NCBI RefSeq assembly: GCF_022549225.1
Contig: NZ_JAKZFD010000011.1
Coordinates: 62,001 to 126,000 of the forward strand
Direction of reading: 5' to 3'
DNA length: 64,000 nt
From: Pelomonas sp. CA6
GTDB lineage: Bacteria > Pseudomonadota > Gammaproteobacteria > Burkholderiales > Burkholderiaceae_C
A program made the translations under genes and the position numbers. Numbering within the stretch: position 1 is the first letter of the stretch; every line of letters starts with the position of its first letter. The notes under the pieces are model-generated. The model ran no database searches. It was given only the letters and a program-made list of their open reading frames with translations, and was not told where the DNA came from. Of the stretch, positions 7,771-17,166 are shown in pieces.

Positions 7771-8817
7771 TCAGCCCAGCAGCTGCCGCACGCGGTCCTT
7801 GTGCAGCCCACGCAGGGCGGGCAGCAGCGCGCCGACGCCGGCATAGCCGCCGTCCTGCAGCGCGCGCTCGAGGTCGTCGGCCAGGCGGCCCGCCTGGGCG
7901 GCGGACACGGTGGCGGGCACCGCCGCGTCCAGGTCCTGCAGCTGCGTCTGCAGCTGGGTGCGCGCCTGTGCCAGCCGCGGCTGGGCCTGCAGCAGCTCGC
8001 CCAGCGCGCGGCGCTGGCCGGTGGCGTCGTCCAGGCTCCAGCGCTGCGGCTGCAGCGCTTCGGGCGGGGTTTCCAGCGGCGCGCGCAACGCCTGGCCGCC
8101 GGGGAAGCGGCGGCCTTCGCCGCGCAGCGTCAGGCCGTCGCGCAGCGCCGGCCATTGGGCCTCGGCGACGCTGAACAGCAGCTCGCCGCCCTGGGCCTGC
8201 ACCTGCAGACCGGCCGGTCCGAGCGCGCGCGCCAGCGCCTGCAGCTGCTGAGGCGAGCCCTCGCCGTCCAGCGTCACCGCGATCTGCGCGGCGCGCCCGT
8301 CGGCGGTGGCCTGGCCGGGCAGCTGCAGCCGCAGCGTCTCGCGGCCCCCCTGCTCCAGCACGGCCAGGTCCAGCCCGCGCAGCTTGAAGCGCTGGCGCGC
8401 CGGCGCGTCGGGGCTGGCGGCCTGCAGCTGGCCGTCCACCATGCCGGCGGCGCGCTGCGGACGCTGCTGCCATTGCTGGCGCAGCGACTCCAGGCGGCCC
8501 TCCAGCGCCGCGGGCGGCACCGGCAGGCCGGCCAGGCTGCGCCCGAGATCCTGCTTCAGCGCCTGCAGCGATTCGCCCAGGCGGTCCAGGTAGTCCAGCC
8601 CCTGCTGCAGCCGGCCCAGGTTCTCCTGGCGGCCGGGCTCGCGCGCGGCGGGCGTCTGCACCTGGGTCGGCAGGGTCGGGAGGCCGCGCGGCGGCGGCGC
8701 CTCCTGCGGCGCTGTGGCCTGCACCAGGCCGGCCAGGCCCGAGGGGCCGGCGGCGCGGCGCAGCGCGGGAGAAAGACTCTCGCCGCTGCCTGCGGCGTTG
8801 GGGACCGACATCAGCAT
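7771..8817 (-). CDS. uncharacterised protein at the end of the flgB-flgL operon
   Basis: I do not recognise this 348-residue protein. It begins with a Pro/Ala-rich stretch, has a Gln/Leu-rich helical segment (about 65-135, coiled-coil-like), a central beta-rich part (about 145-240) and a helical C-terminus. There is no signal peptide or membrane segment. It starts 8 bases after flgL on the same strand, so it should be transcribed with the rod/hook genes; a role in the filament junction, export or surface sensing is inference. A second ATG six bases downstream (8811) is equally possible. Codon use is like its neighbours. Confidence 0.6.
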   Translation of the reverse strand: MLMSVPNAAGSGESLSPALRRAAGPSGLAGLVQATAPQEAPPPRGLPTLPTQVQTPAAREPGRQENLGRLQQGLDYLDRLGESLQALKQDLGRSLAGLPVPPAALEGRLESLRQQWQQRPQRAAGMVDGQLQAASPDAPARQRFKLRGLDLAVLEQGGRETLRLQLPGQATADGRAAQIAVTLDGEGSPQQLQALARALGPAGLQVQAQGGELLFSVAEAQWPALRDGLTLRGEGRRFPGGQALRAPLETPPEALQPQRWSLDDATGQRRALGELLQAQPRLAQARTQLQTQLQDLDAAVPATVSAAQAGRLADDLERALQDGGYAGVGALLPALRGLHKDRVRQLLG

Positions 8818-8824
8818 GCGCGGC

Positions 8825-9706
8825 TCACAGCGCGTTGAACAGGCTCAGCCCGCTGACCTTGGCATAGGCCTTCTGCGTCGCCTGCAGCGCCAGCGTGTAG
8901 CTGTTCAGCCGCGTCGCGGCCTCGCCGTAGTTGACCTGGCCCAGGGCCAGGCCGGTCTGCTGGTTGGACAGGCTCACCGAGGCGTGGTTGTCCTCCATGG
9001 TGGCGAGGATCGTCTGGCGGCCGCCCAACTGGCCGATCTTGCCGGCCACCGAATTCAGGCGCAGGTCCAGCTGGTTCAGCGCCGCGCGCACCGCGGGCTG
9101 CACCGCCGACGCGGCGGTGCCTGGCACCGCGAGCTGGTCGGACAGGTCCTTGAGCTGCTTCAGGAAGGGCGCCATGTCCTCCAGCGTCACATTGGCCTCG
9201 ACGCTCATCGCCTCGCCCACGGCGACGCGCTGGGTGTCGGTGTTGCCCTGGAAGGCATAGGCGGCGTCCACGGTGGGCTGGTCGCTGACGGTGCCGGAGA
9301 ACAGATAGCGGCCCTCGGCGTTCTTGCTGTTGGACAGGTAGAGCAGGCTGTCGTGCAGAGTCTTCAGCGACCCCGACATCGCGTTCAGGTCGTCCGGCGT
9401 GTTGACGCCGTCGGCGGCCCAGACCAGCAGGTCGCGGGTGGACTGCAGGTCTTCCTTGATGCTGTCCAGCATGACCTCGCTGGTCTTGAGCCGCGCCTGC
9501 AGCGCGCCGATGTTGTCGCGGTACTGGGCCAGGCCGGCCTCCTCGCGCGACAGGCGCGCCAGGCGCAGCGCGGCGATGCTGTCGTCGGAGGGCTTGAGCA
9601 CGCGCTGGCCCGAGGCCATCTGTTGCATCACGTGCGACAGGCCCTCGTTGGCGGCCTGCAGCGCGCTGTTCATGGTCGCGTGGTACTGGTTGCTGGCGAT
9701 GCGCAT
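8825..9706 (-). CDS. flgL: flagellar hook-filament junction protein FlgL (HAP3)
   Basis: A 293-residue HAP3 that joins hook-associated FlgK to the filament. Its flagellin-like N-terminal helix contains MASGQRVLKPSDDSIAALRL, and the C-terminal helix ends with ATRLNSYTLALQATQKAYAKV, the D0/D1 parts of FlgL. It is exported by the flagellar type III apparatus and so lacks a Sec signal. It lies 19 bases after flgK and 8 before the unknown 7771-8817 gene. The class-3-like promoter found before flgK would also transcribe it. Confidence 0.93.
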   Translation of the reverse strand: MRIASNQYHATMNSALQAANEGLSHVMQQMASGQRVLKPSDDSIAALRLARLSREEAGLAQYRDNIGALQARLKTSEVMLDSIKEDLQSTRDLLVWAADGVNTPDDLNAMSGSLKTLHDSLLYLSNSKNAEGRYLFSGTVSDQPTVDAAYAFQGNTDTQRVAVGEAMSVEANVTLEDMAPFLKQLKDLSDQLAVPGTAASAVQPAVRAALNQLDLRLNSVAGKIGQLGGRQTILATMEDNHASVSLSNQQTGLALGQVNYGEAATRLNSYTLALQATQKAYAKVSGLSLFNAL

Positions 9707-9725
9707 GCTGCTGTCTCCGCCCGTC

Positions 9726-11093
9726 TCAGCCCAGCATCGCCAGGGTGCTGTCGAAGAGCTGGTTGGCCACCGCCACCACCTTCATGTTGGCCTGGTACAT
9801 CTGCTGGTACTGCATCAGATTGATCGCTTCCTCGTCGGTGTTGACGCCGCTGCTGGACTTCCAGTTCTCCTCGGCCTGGTCGCGCACGTTCTGCGCGGTC
9901 TTCTGCGCCGACTGGTTGAGCTGGCTGGCCACGCCCAGGCGGCCGATCAGCTGGGTGAAGACGTCGCCGACGACCACGGTCTCGCTGCCCGTGGCCTGGC
10001 CCTGGGTGTCGAAGCGGGTCAGCGTGACGCCCTGGCCCTTCAAGGCGACCAGCTTGCTCAGGTTGCCGCTGTTGCCGCTGACCGTGGGGCTGGCCGAGAA
10101 GGCCAGCTCGCTGGCCGCCAGCGGCGCCAGCTTGAGCACGCCGCCGCTGGTGTCGAACAGCGGCTTGCCGGGGCCGGCGGCGGGCGGCGCATAGCCGGCG
10201 GCGAGCTGGTCGTTGACCAGCTTGGCCAGGCCCTGGGCCAGCTCCTGCACCGAGGTCTTCATCGGCGTGAGCACCTGCGCCTGCAGGTCGGCCAGGCCGC
10301 CCAGCTGCCCGCCCTGCCCGGTGTCGGAGAGCTTGAACGCGGTGCTGGCGAAGCTCAGGCTGAGCTGGCCGGGGCCGTCGGTGGCCAGGGCGGCGGCGTC
10401 GCTGCCCACCACCAGCGGCTGGCCGCCGCGCAGCGAGATGCTCTTGGCGCCATCGGGCTGGTCCACCACCTGCACGCCCACCAGCGTGGACAGGCTCTTG
10501 ATCTTCTCGTCGCGCGCGTCCTGCAGGCCGGCGTCGTTGAGGCCGGCGCTGCGGCCGGCCGAGATCTGCCGGTTCAGCAGCGCGATCTCGCGCGTCAGCG
10601 TGTTCATCTGGCCCACCACCGCCTCGCGCTGCGCATTGACCGAGTTCTGCTGGTTGGCGAACAGGCGCTGCAGGCTGTCGAAGCGCTTGACCAGGCCGTC
10701 CGCCGCGGTGATCACCTGCTCGCGCAGCGGGCCGGATTCGGGCTGCACGCTGGCCGCGTTGAGCGCCGCGAAGAACTGGTCCACGCCGCGGTTGATGTTG
10801 GCCGTGTCGTCCGACATCACCTGTTCCAGCTGGTTCAGATAGGGCTGGCCGGCCTGGTATTGGCCCAGGTTGCTGGCTGCCTGCCACAGCTGCAGGCTCT
10901 TGTAGCCGTCGGCGAAGCGCAGCAGCGCCGACACCTGCACGCCGGCACCGCCCTGCGGCGTCTCCAGCGAGCCCAGCAGCACGCCCTGGCGGGTGTAGCC
11001 CGGCGTCATCGCGTTGGCGACGTTCTGGCTGGTGGTGTTGAGGGCCGCCTGGGCGGCCAGCGCCCCGCTCAGCCCGTTCAGGATCATGCTCAT
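9726..11093 (-). CDS. flgK: flagellar hook-associated protein FlgK (HAP1)
   Basis: The 455-residue HAP1 is the first junction protein between hook and filament. The N-terminus MSMILNGLSGALAAQAALNT and NVANAMTPGYTRQG are the rod/hook/HAP signature. The C-terminus contains the family's SSGVNTDEEAINLMQYQQMYQAN. It is somewhat shorter than enteric FlgK (about 547), in keeping with lateral-type versions. Its start overlaps the flgJ stop (ATGA). A sigma-28-like motif inside the 3' end of flgJ (11122-11150) places it in a late transcript as well as the rod/hook operon. Confidence 0.94.
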   Translation of the reverse strand: MSMILNGLSGALAAQAALNTTSQNVANAMTPGYTRQGVLLGSLETPQGGAGVQVSALLRFADGYKSLQLWQAASNLGQYQAGQPYLNQLEQVMSDDTANINRGVDQFFAALNAASVQPESGPLREQVITAADGLVKRFDSLQRLFANQQNSVNAQREAVVGQMNTLTREIALLNRQISAGRSAGLNDAGLQDARDEKIKSLSTLVGVQVVDQPDGAKSISLRGGQPLVVGSDAAALATDGPGQLSLSFASTAFKLSDTGQGGQLGGLADLQAQVLTPMKTSVQELAQGLAKLVNDQLAAGYAPPAAGPGKPLFDTSGGVLKLAPLAASELAFSASPTVSGNSGNLSKLVALKGQGVTLTRFDTQGQATGSETVVVGDVFTQLIGRLGVASQLNQSAQKTAQNVRDQAEENWKSSSGVNTDEEAINLMQYQQMYQANMKVVAVANQLFDSTLAMLG

Positions 11094-11458
11094 CGCGACG
11101 GGTTCTCCTTGCTCTTGTCAGAGGGCGACCCGGCGGGCGCGGAACTTAAACCGGCGGCCGGCAACACCTGGCGCAGCATCAGGTCGGCGATGCCGAAGGC
11201 GCGCTGCTGGGCCAGCGAGTCGGCCACCATCCCGTCGGCGAGGTCCAGCATGTCCTGGTTGACGCGCTGGCGCTCGGGGCTGTCCTCGTCGGCCAGCGCG
11301 CGCGTGCCGGCGCGCATCTGGCTGATCATCTGCTTGATGAAGAAGGCCTCGAACTTGACCGCGGCCTCGGTGGCCTGGGCGCGGATGCGCGCCTCGGGGC
11401 CGCTGGCGGCCGCCTCGCCGGGCTGCAGCGGCTGGGGAATGGAGCGTGGGTCCAGCAT
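11090..11458 (-). CDS. flgJ: rod-cap protein FlgJ, rod-binding domain only
   Basis: Only 122 residues long, whereas enteric FlgJ is about 310. It contains the rod-scaffold half with the motif KFEAFFIKQMISQMRAG and GMVADSLAQQRAFGIADLML, and no glucosaminidase domain. The muramidase half is a separate gene at 18238-18948. It caps the growing rod in the periplasm. Its ATG shares one base with the flgI stop and its stop overlaps the flgK start. The 3' end doubles as the flgK promoter. Confidence 0.9.
   Translation of the reverse strand: MLDPRSIPQPLQPGEAAASGPEARIRAQATEAAVKFEAFFIKQMISQMRAGTRALADEDSPERQRVNQDMLDLADGMVADSLAQQRAFGIADLMLRQVLPAAGLSSAPAGSPSDKSKENPSR
11122..11150 (-). promoter_or_regulatory. 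sigma-28-like promoter of flgK
   Basis: On the minus strand TTTAAG (11145-11150) is followed by 15 bases and GTCGCCCT (11122-11129), 29 bases before the flgK ATG. The same -35, spacing and -10 core occur before flagellin and fliD. It lies inside the 3' end of flgJ, as expected for an internal late promoter that allows hook-associated proteins to be made after hook completion. Confidence 0.65.
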
Positions 11459-12555
11459 CAGATCACCTGCAGTTCGCCGTCGATCGCGCCGGCCTGGTCC
11501 AGCGCCTGCAGGATGGCCATCAGGTCGTCCGGGTTGGCGCCGATGCTGTTGACCATGTCGACGATGGCCTGCAGGCTGGTACCCGCGGGCCAGCGGAACA
11601 TGCGCCCGTTGCCCTGGTCCACGGTCAGCTGCGACTGCGGCACGACCTGGGTGCGGCCCTGGCTGAAGGGCTGGGGCTGGCTGACGCGCGGCGTCTCGCT
11701 GATCACCACCTTCAGCGAGCCATGCGAGACCGCGGCGGGCCGCACCTTCACGCCGTCGGCGATCACCACGGTGCCGGTGCGCGAATTGAACACCACGCGC
11801 GGCAGCGCCGGCGCGGCCTCCACCTGCAAGGCCTCCAGCTGCGCGACGAAGGCCACGCGTTCGGTCGGTCCGGCCGGCGCGCGCACCGCGACGCTGGTCG
11901 CGTCGCGCGTGCTCGCCATGCCGGCGCCAAAGCGGCGGTTCACCGCCTCGACGATCTGGGTCGCGGTCTGGAAGCTGGGCCGGCGCAGGTTGAGCACCAC
12001 TTCGGGCCGGGTGTCGAAGTCGCTCTCGATCTCGCGCTCGACGCTGGCGCCGTTGGGCACGCGGCCGCTGGTGGGCGTGTTGACGGTGACGCTGGAGCCG
12101 CTCTGGCCCTGCGCGTTCAGCCCGGTCACCACCACGCTGCCCTGGGCCAGCGCGTAGACCTCGCCGTCCGCCGCGTGCAGCTCGGTCAACAGCAGCGTGC
12201 CGCCGCGCAGGCTCTTGGCGTCGCCCAGCGAGGACACGGTGATGTCGATGGTCTGGCCGCGCCGGTAACCGCTGGGAAAGCTGGCGCTGACCATGACGGC
12301 CGCGACATTGCGCGACTTGGCCTCGGTACGCTCCGGCAGCTTGACGCCGAACTGCTTCAGCAGGTTGCCCACCGACTGGCCGGCGAACTTGACCTGGGTG
12401 CTGTCGCCGCTGCCATTGAGGCCCACGACCAGGCCATAGCCCAGCAGCTGGTTCTCGCGCACGCCCTCCACGCTGACCAGCTGGCGCAGGCTCTGCGCCG
12501 CCTGCGCGCCCATCAGGGTCAGGCTCAGCAGACTGGCAATGACGAGTTGCTTCAT
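11458..12555 (-). CDS. flgI: flagellar P-ring protein FlgI
   Basis: A 365-residue periplasmic protein that forms the P ring in the peptidoglycan layer. A Sec signal peptide is visible at residues 1-19 ([19 protein letters not shown], cut before AQSL). The conserved start of the mature protein contains [19 protein letters not shown] and [10 protein letters not shown], typical of FlgI. Length agrees with the family. It lies 29 bases after flgH and is coupled to flgJ. Confidence 0.95.
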   Translation of the reverse strand: MKQLVIASLLSLTLMGAQAAQSLRQLVSVEGVRENQLLGYGLVVGLNGSGDSTQVKFAGQSVGNLLKQFGVKLPERTEAKSRNVAAVMVSASFPSGYRRGQTIDITVSSLGDAKSLRGGTLLLTELHAADGEVYALAQGSVVVTGLNAQGQSGSSVTVNTPTSGRVPNGASVEREIESDFDTRPEVVLNLRRPSFQTATQIVEAVNRRFGAGMASTRDATSVAVRAPAGPTERVAFVAQLEALQVEAAPALPRVVFNSRTGTVVIADGVKVRPAAVSHGSLKVVISETPRVSQPQPFSQGRTQVVPQSQLTVDQGNGRMFRWPAGTSLQAIVDMVNSIGANPDDLMAILQALDQAGAIDGELQVI

Positions 12556-12584
12556 GTTTTTCCTACTCCTGCCTGTGCGCGGCT

Positions 12585-13244
12585 CTACAGGGGGTTCCAG
12601 GGGCTGACGAACCAGCGCGTGAGCCAGCCCGGCGTGTTGGCGTCGGCCAGGTGGCCGCGGCCGCTGTAGCTGATGCGCGCGTTGGCGATGCGCTGCGACG
12701 AGACGCGGTTCTCGGCGTCCACGTCGGCGGCGCGCACATAGCCGGCCACGCGCACCAGTTCCTCGCCCTGGTTCAGCGTCAGGCTCTTCTCGCCCGCCAC
12801 GCGCAGCAGCCCGTTGCCCATCACCTCCTGCACGACCACGGTGATTGCGCCCTGCAGCGTGTTCTGCTGCGTGCTCGCGGCGCTGCCGTTGAAGTCGCGG
12901 TCGCTGCCCAGCGAGAAGGCCTTGGCCTTGCCGTTGAGGTCGGCCTTGACGCCGGCGCCGCTTTGCTTGCCCATCTGGGTGTCGGCCTTCTTGCTGGCCT
13001 GGGTGGCCTCCTGCAGCACGACGGTGAGCACGTCGCCGGCGCGGAAGGCGCGCGTGTCGGCGGTCAGGCTGGCGCTGCGGCCGGCGACGAAGACGCCGCC
13101 GCCCGAGGGGCGCTGCGGCGCGGCAATGGGCGGCGGCAGCGGGCCGGGATCTGCGCTGGGCAGCGCGGGCGGCTGCAGCGCGCCGCAGCCGGCCAGCAGC
13201 AGCGGCGACAGCAGCGCGATGGCGCGAGCGAGGACGGCACGCAT
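12585..13244 (-). CDS. flgH: flagellar L-ring lipoprotein FlgH
   Basis: The 219-residue lipoprotein forms the outer-membrane L ring. The lipobox LLLAGC places the lipidated cysteine at position 20. The later body has the FlgH segments [20 protein letters not shown] and [20 protein letters not shown], and ends with [19 protein letters not shown]. It lies four bases after flgG in the rod/hook operon and before flgI. Confidence 0.95.
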   Translation of the reverse strand: MRAVLARAIALLSPLLLAGCGALQPPALPSADPGPLPPPIAAPQRPSGGGVFVAGRSASLTADTRAFRAGDVLTVVLQEATQASKKADTQMGKQSGAGVKADLNGKAKAFSLGSDRDFNGSAASTQQNTLQGAITVVVQEVMGNGLLRVAGEKSLTLNQGEELVRVAGYVRAADVDAENRVSSQRIANARISYSGRGHLADANTPGWLTRWFVSPWNPL

Positions 13245-13248
13245 CGCG

Positions 13249-14037
13249 TCAGCGGGCCGCCTGGGCCAGGACCTGCAGCATGTTGTCGGCGGCCGAGAGC
13301 ACCTTGGTGTTCATCTCGTAGGTGCGCTGCGCGGCGATCATGTCCACCATCTCCTCGACCACTTGCACGTTGGAGCCTTCCAGCGCGCCCTGCTTGATCT
13401 TGCCCAGGCCGTTCTCGCCCGGCACGCCCTCGGTCGGCGCGCCGCTGGCGGCGGTCTCCTGGTAGAGGTTGTCGCCCAGCGCCAGCAGGCCGGCCGGGTT
13501 GACGAAATGGGTCAGGCGCAGCTGGCCCAGCTCGCTGGGCGTGGTGCTGCCGGCAAGCGTGGCGCTGACCGTGCCGTTCTCGGCGATGGTCAGCGAGGTC
13601 GCGTTGGCGGGCACGGTGATCTCGGGCTGCAGGCGCAGGCCCTGGGCGTTGGTCAGGCGGCCCTCGGCGCTGACCTGCAGCTGGCCGGCGCGCGTGAAGG
13701 CGGGGCGGCCGTTGGGGCCCTCCACCTGCAGGAAGCCGCCGCCGACGATGGCCACGTCCAGGGTCTGGCCGGTGGTCTGCAGATTGCCGTTGGTGAAGAC
13801 CTTCTGGGTGCCGACCAGGCGCGTGCCGTTGCCCAGCTGCACGCCGCCGGGGCTGGCATTGCCGTCCGCGCCCTGGGCGCCGGGCTGGCGCTCGACCTGG
13901 TAGAACAGGTCCTCGAACATCACGCGGTCGCGCTTGTAGCCCACGGTGTTGACGTTGGCCAGGTTGTTGGCGATGGCCTGCAGCTTGGCGTCCTGCGCCT
14001 GCACACCGGTCTTGCTGATCCACATGGCGGGGTTCAT
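13249..14037 (-). CDS. flgG: flagellar distal rod protein FlgG
   Basis: A 262-residue distal rod subunit exported by the flagellar type III system. It has the rod signature AKLQAIANNLANVNTVGYKR near the N-terminus, followed by DRVMFEDLFYQ (the FlgG-specific region), and the C-terminal helix SNVQVVEEMVDMIAAQRTYEMN. Length is that of the family (about 260). It follows flgF after a 40-base gap. Confidence 0.96.
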   Translation of the reverse strand: MNPAMWISKTGVQAQDAKLQAIANNLANVNTVGYKRDRVMFEDLFYQVERQPGAQGADGNASPGGVQLGNGTRLVGTQKVFTNGNLQTTGQTLDVAIVGGGFLQVEGPNGRPAFTRAGQLQVSAEGRLTNAQGLRLQPEITVPANATSLTIAENGTVSATLAGSTTPSELGQLRLTHFVNPAGLLALGDNLYQETAASGAPTEGVPGENGLGKIKQGALEGSNVQVVEEMVDMIAAQRTYEMNTKVLSAADNMLQVLAQAAR

Positions 14038-14077
14038 GCTTGCTCCTCGGGAATGGGGGTTGGGAGGCGGCGCGCGC

Positions 14078-14812
14078 TCAGTCGCGCACCAGCCGGTTGC
14101 CGGACTCGGCCATGCCGTCGGCGGCCTTGTACAGCCGCATCTGCAGCTCGAAGTCGCGCGCCAGGTTCATGGTCGCGACCATTTCCTCGACGGCGGAGAC
14201 ATTGCTGGACTCCAGCTTGCCGGCCGCCACGCGCACGTTCTCGTCGCTCGCCACGGCGGCGCCGTCGCGCGCCACCAGCAGGCCGGCCTCGTTCTTGGTC
14301 ATCTGCGCAAAGCGCGGGTTGACGAGCTTGAGCCGGTCCACCGTCTGCAGCTCGGTCTGGCCCGGCGCGAGCACGGCCAGCGTGCCGTCGGGCAGCACCT
14401 CCAGCTTCTCGTGTGGCGGCAGCACGATGGGGCCACCCTCGCCCAGCACCGCATGACGGCCCAGCATGAGCCGGCCCTGGCCGTCCACGCTGAAGTTGCC
14501 GCCGCGGGTGTAGGCCTCGCTGCCGTCCGGACCGCCCTGGGCGAGCGCGAACAGGCCCTCGCCCTGGATGGCCAGGTCCAGGTCGCGGCCGGTCTCGCGC
14601 TGGCTGCCGGCGCGTTCGCTGACCGCGTCCGAGCTCAGCCGCGCGAGATGGCGCGCGTCGTAGCCATAGCCGGAGACCTGGGCGGCGCCGGCCTGCTCCA
14701 GGTTGGCGCGAAAGCCCGCGGTCTCCAGGTTGGCCAGGTTGTTGGCATGCACGGCCTGCGCGCGCTGGATGCGCTCGGCGCCGCTCATGACGGTGTAGAT
14801 CAGGGCGTCCAT
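14078..14812 (-). CDS. flgF: flagellar proximal rod protein FlgF
   Basis: The 244-residue proximal rod protein has the N-terminal helix MDALIYTVMSGAERIQRAQA followed by NNLANLETAGFRAN, and the C-terminal SSNVSAVEEMVATMNLARDFE. It is exported without a Sec signal. It lies 11 bases after flgE and 40 before flgG. Its gene context and the shared rod motifs make the call secure; FlgF and FlgG are distinguished by length and order. Confidence 0.94.
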   Translation of the reverse strand: MDALIYTVMSGAERIQRAQAVHANNLANLETAGFRANLEQAGAAQVSGYGYDARHLARLSSDAVSERAGSQRETGRDLDLAIQGEGLFALAQGGPDGSEAYTRGGNFSVDGQGRLMLGRHAVLGEGGPIVLPPHEKLEVLPDGTLAVLAPGQTELQTVDRLKLVNPRFAQMTKNEAGLLVARDGAAVASDENVRVAAGKLESSNVSAVEEMVATMNLARDFELQMRLYKAADGMAESGNRLVRD

Positions 14813-14823
14813 CGCGACTTCGG

Positions 14824-16032
14824 TCAGACCGCCTGCATCAGCGCCCGCACCATCTCGTTCTCGGTCGAGATGAGCTTGGTGTTGGCCTGGTAGTTGCGCT
14901 GCGCGGACATCAGGTTCACCAGCTCGCCGGTGATGTCCACGTTGGACTGCTCCAGCGCGCCGCCGCTGAGCTTGGACGCGGTGCCGGCGCCAGGACGGGT
15001 GAACAGCGCCGCGCCGCTGTCGTTGTTGGCTTCCCAGCTGGTGTCGCTGATGGGCTTGAGCGCGCCCTCGTTGGCGAAGGTGGCCAGCGCCACCGTGCCC
15101 ACGGTCTGCTTCTGGCCATTGCTGTAGGTCGCGACCAGCGAGCCGTCCTCGGCGATGCTGGTGCCGGTCATGGTGCCGGCGGCATAGCCGTTGGCGGCAT
15201 TGGTCAGCGTGGTCGTGTCACCCGAGAAGCGCGTGGTGCCGGTGTAGTCCAGCGCGATGCTCATCGGCGCGGCGCCGTTGCCGGGCGTGGCGTTCACCGT
15301 CACCGCGGGCACGGTGCCGAGCTGGCCTTTGGCGTCGAAGCTCAGTTGCGCATCGGGCGTCGCGCCCAGCGCCGCGCCATCGAAGCTGTAGTACACGTCC
15401 ACGCCGGTGGGCGTCTTGACGAAGTACTGGCTCAGGCTGTGTTTGGCGCCCAGCGAGTCGTAGACCACCGAGGTCACCGAGCTGTTGAAGCTGCCCGGCT
15501 CGTCCTTCTTCACCGGGGTCTTGGCCGGCACCGACCAGTCGGAGGACAGGTTGCCGTTGAAGGCCAGCTTGTCGCTCGCCTGCGCCGGAATCTGGCCGGC
15601 CTGCACGCGCAAGTCGCCCAGCGCCCCGAGGCCGGCGCCGGGCACGGGCTTGCCGCTGGCGTCCAGCACCGCGGCATAGCCCTGCACCTTGCGGCCGTGC
15701 GCGTCCACCACATAGCCCTGCTTGTCGACGTTGAACAGGCCCACGCGGGTGAAGACCTGCTGGCCGGCGTCGTTGCGCACGGCGAAGAAGCCGCGGCCCT
15801 GGATCATCGCGTCCATGCCGCGGCCGGTGTTGAACAGGCCGCCGCCCTTCTCGATGCTCTGCGAGACCGAGCTCATCTCGGCGCCGATGGCCTGGCTGTC
15901 GGCATACATGGCCGAGAAGTTGGCACGGCTGGACTTGAAGCCGTAGGTGCCGGCGTTGGCGATGTTGTTGCTGATGGTCTCCAGGCTGGCGCTGACCGCG
16001 TTGATGCCCGAGCGTGCGATTTCGAAACTCAT
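14824..16032 (-). CDS. flgE: flagellar hook protein FlgE
   Basis: This 402-residue protein polymerises into the hook. The N-terminus MSFEIARSGINAVSASLETI and NNIANAGTYGFKSSRANF match the rod/hook motif, and SNVDITGELVNLMSAQRNYQ followed by ANTKLI is the C-terminal hook helix. The middle is a variable D1/D2 region. Size is typical (about 400). It follows flgD, its assembly cap, after 24 bases. Confidence 0.96.
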   Translation of the reverse strand: MSFEIARSGINAVSASLETISNNIANAGTYGFKSSRANFSAMYADSQAIGAEMSSVSQSIEKGGGLFNTGRGMDAMIQGRGFFAVRNDAGQQVFTRVGLFNVDKQGYVVDAHGRKVQGYAAVLDASGKPVPGAGLGALGDLRVQAGQIPAQASDKLAFNGNLSSDWSVPAKTPVKKDEPGSFNSSVTSVVYDSLGAKHSLSQYFVKTPTGVDVYYSFDGAALGATPDAQLSFDAKGQLGTVPAVTVNATPGNGAAPMSIALDYTGTTRFSGDTTTLTNAANGYAAGTMTGTSIAEDGSLVATYSNGQKQTVGTVALATFANEGALKPISDTSWEANNDSGAALFTRPGAGTASKLSGGALEQSNVDITGELVNLMSAQRNYQANTKLISTENEMVRALMQAV

Positions 16033-16056
16033 GGTGGCCTCCGTGGATGGCGGGAT

Positions 16057-16728
16057 TCAGGAACGGGCCGCGTCGCGGCCCTTGAACTGGGTGATGGATT
16101 GGCTGGACACCTCGCCCGCGCCGGCCAGCTGCAGCATCACGCTGCCGTCGGCGGCCAGGCGCACGCCCTGCAGCTGGGTGCGCGCCTCGAGGGCGACGAC
16201 GCGCTTGTCGGGGGTCTCCAGGCGCAGCTCGTAGCGGCCCTTGCCCAGGCCCAGCTTGACCGGGTCCAGCGTGTAAGCCTGCTCGCCGGCGCCCAGCGAG
16301 CCCAGCTCGACGCGGCGCTCGCTGCCGTCGCTGCCGGTCAGCACCAGGGTGTTGACCGGGCTGGCCGAGTCCAGCGTGAAGTGCAGCGGCAGCGGGCTCT
16401 TGTCCAGCTGCAGCGCCTCGACGCGCGCCTGCAGCGTGCTGCCCACCTGGGCGCCCAGCGTCATCAGCTGCAGGCTGGCCAGCATGCCGGCGCTGGTCTG
16501 CCCCTGCGAGGCCATCTTCTGCATGGCTTCCACCTGGCTCAGCTGGGCCAGCTGGCTGACGAACTGCGAGGGGTCCTGCGGCGACAGCGGGTCCTGGTTC
16601 TTGATCTGCGCCACCAGCAGCGTGGTGAACAGATTGCTCAGCCCGCCGGCGCCGTTGGCGGCCACGGCCGCGCCGTTCTGGCCCTGGGTGGACGCGCCGT
16701 TCTTGGCGACTTGATCGACGACGCTCAT
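16057..16728 (-). CDS. flgD: hook-capping protein FlgD
   Basis: A 223-residue scaffold that caps the hook during assembly and is not in the finished organelle. The conserved core LFTTLLVAQIKNQDPLSP and FVSQLAQLSQVEAMQKM is the FlgD N-terminal signature, followed by FlgD Ig-like and tudor-like beta-rich parts. Its start shares one base with the flgC stop, so it is coupled. Slightly shorter than some FlgD, without missing conserved parts. Confidence 0.94.
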   Translation of the reverse strand: MSVVDQVAKNGASTQGQNGAAVAANGAGGLSNLFTTLLVAQIKNQDPLSPQDPSQFVSQLAQLSQVEAMQKMASQGQTSAGMLASLQLMTLGAQVGSTLQARVEALQLDKSPLPLHFTLDSASPVNTLVLTGSDGSERRVELGSLGAGEQAYTLDPVKLGLGKGRYELRLETPDKRVVALEARTQLQGVRLAADGSVMLQLAGAGEVSSQSITQFKGRDAARS

Positions 16729-17153
16729 CAGGCTTCTCCCAGGCGCAGCAGCGCGTTCTGCATGGACTTCACGCGCGACAGCACCTCGACATTGGTCTCG
16801 AAGGCGCGCGAGGCCGACAGCATGTCGGTCATCTCGGCCACCGGGTTGACATTGGGGTAATAGACCTCGCCCTGCGCATTGGCCAGCGGGTTCTCCGGCT
16901 CGTAGGCCTTGCGCAGCGGCTCCTGGCTTTCCACCACGTCCAGCACCTGCACGCGGCTGCCCGAAAGCTGCTGCTCGCCCAGCCCGGCCTGCGCGGCCAG
17001 CGCGGCGAACACGGGCTTGCGCGCGTGGTAGGTGGTCTCGGGCGTCGCGGCGGCGGACTGCGCGTTGGCCAGGTTGCTGGCGATGGTGTTCAGGCGCACC
17101 GTCTGCGCCGACATCGCCGAACCGGCGATCTGGGTGATCTGCTTGAAGGACAT
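16728..17153 (-). CDS. flgC: flagellar proximal rod protein FlgC
   Basis: The 141-residue rod subunit carries MSAQTVRLNTIASNLANAQS near the N-terminus and the conserved YYPNVNPVAEMTDMLSASRA with FETNVEVL at the C-terminus, the FlgC hallmark. It lies 13 bases after flgB and forms the proximal rod with FlgB and FlgF. Confidence 0.95.
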   Translation of the reverse strand: MSFKQITQIAGSAMSAQTVRLNTIASNLANAQSAAATPETTYHARKPVFAALAAQAGLGEQQLSGSRVQVLDVVESQEPLRKAYEPENPLANAQGEVYYPNVNPVAEMTDMLSASRAFETNVEVLSRVKSMQNALLRLGEA

Positions 17154-17166
17154 GCGAACTCCTTGC

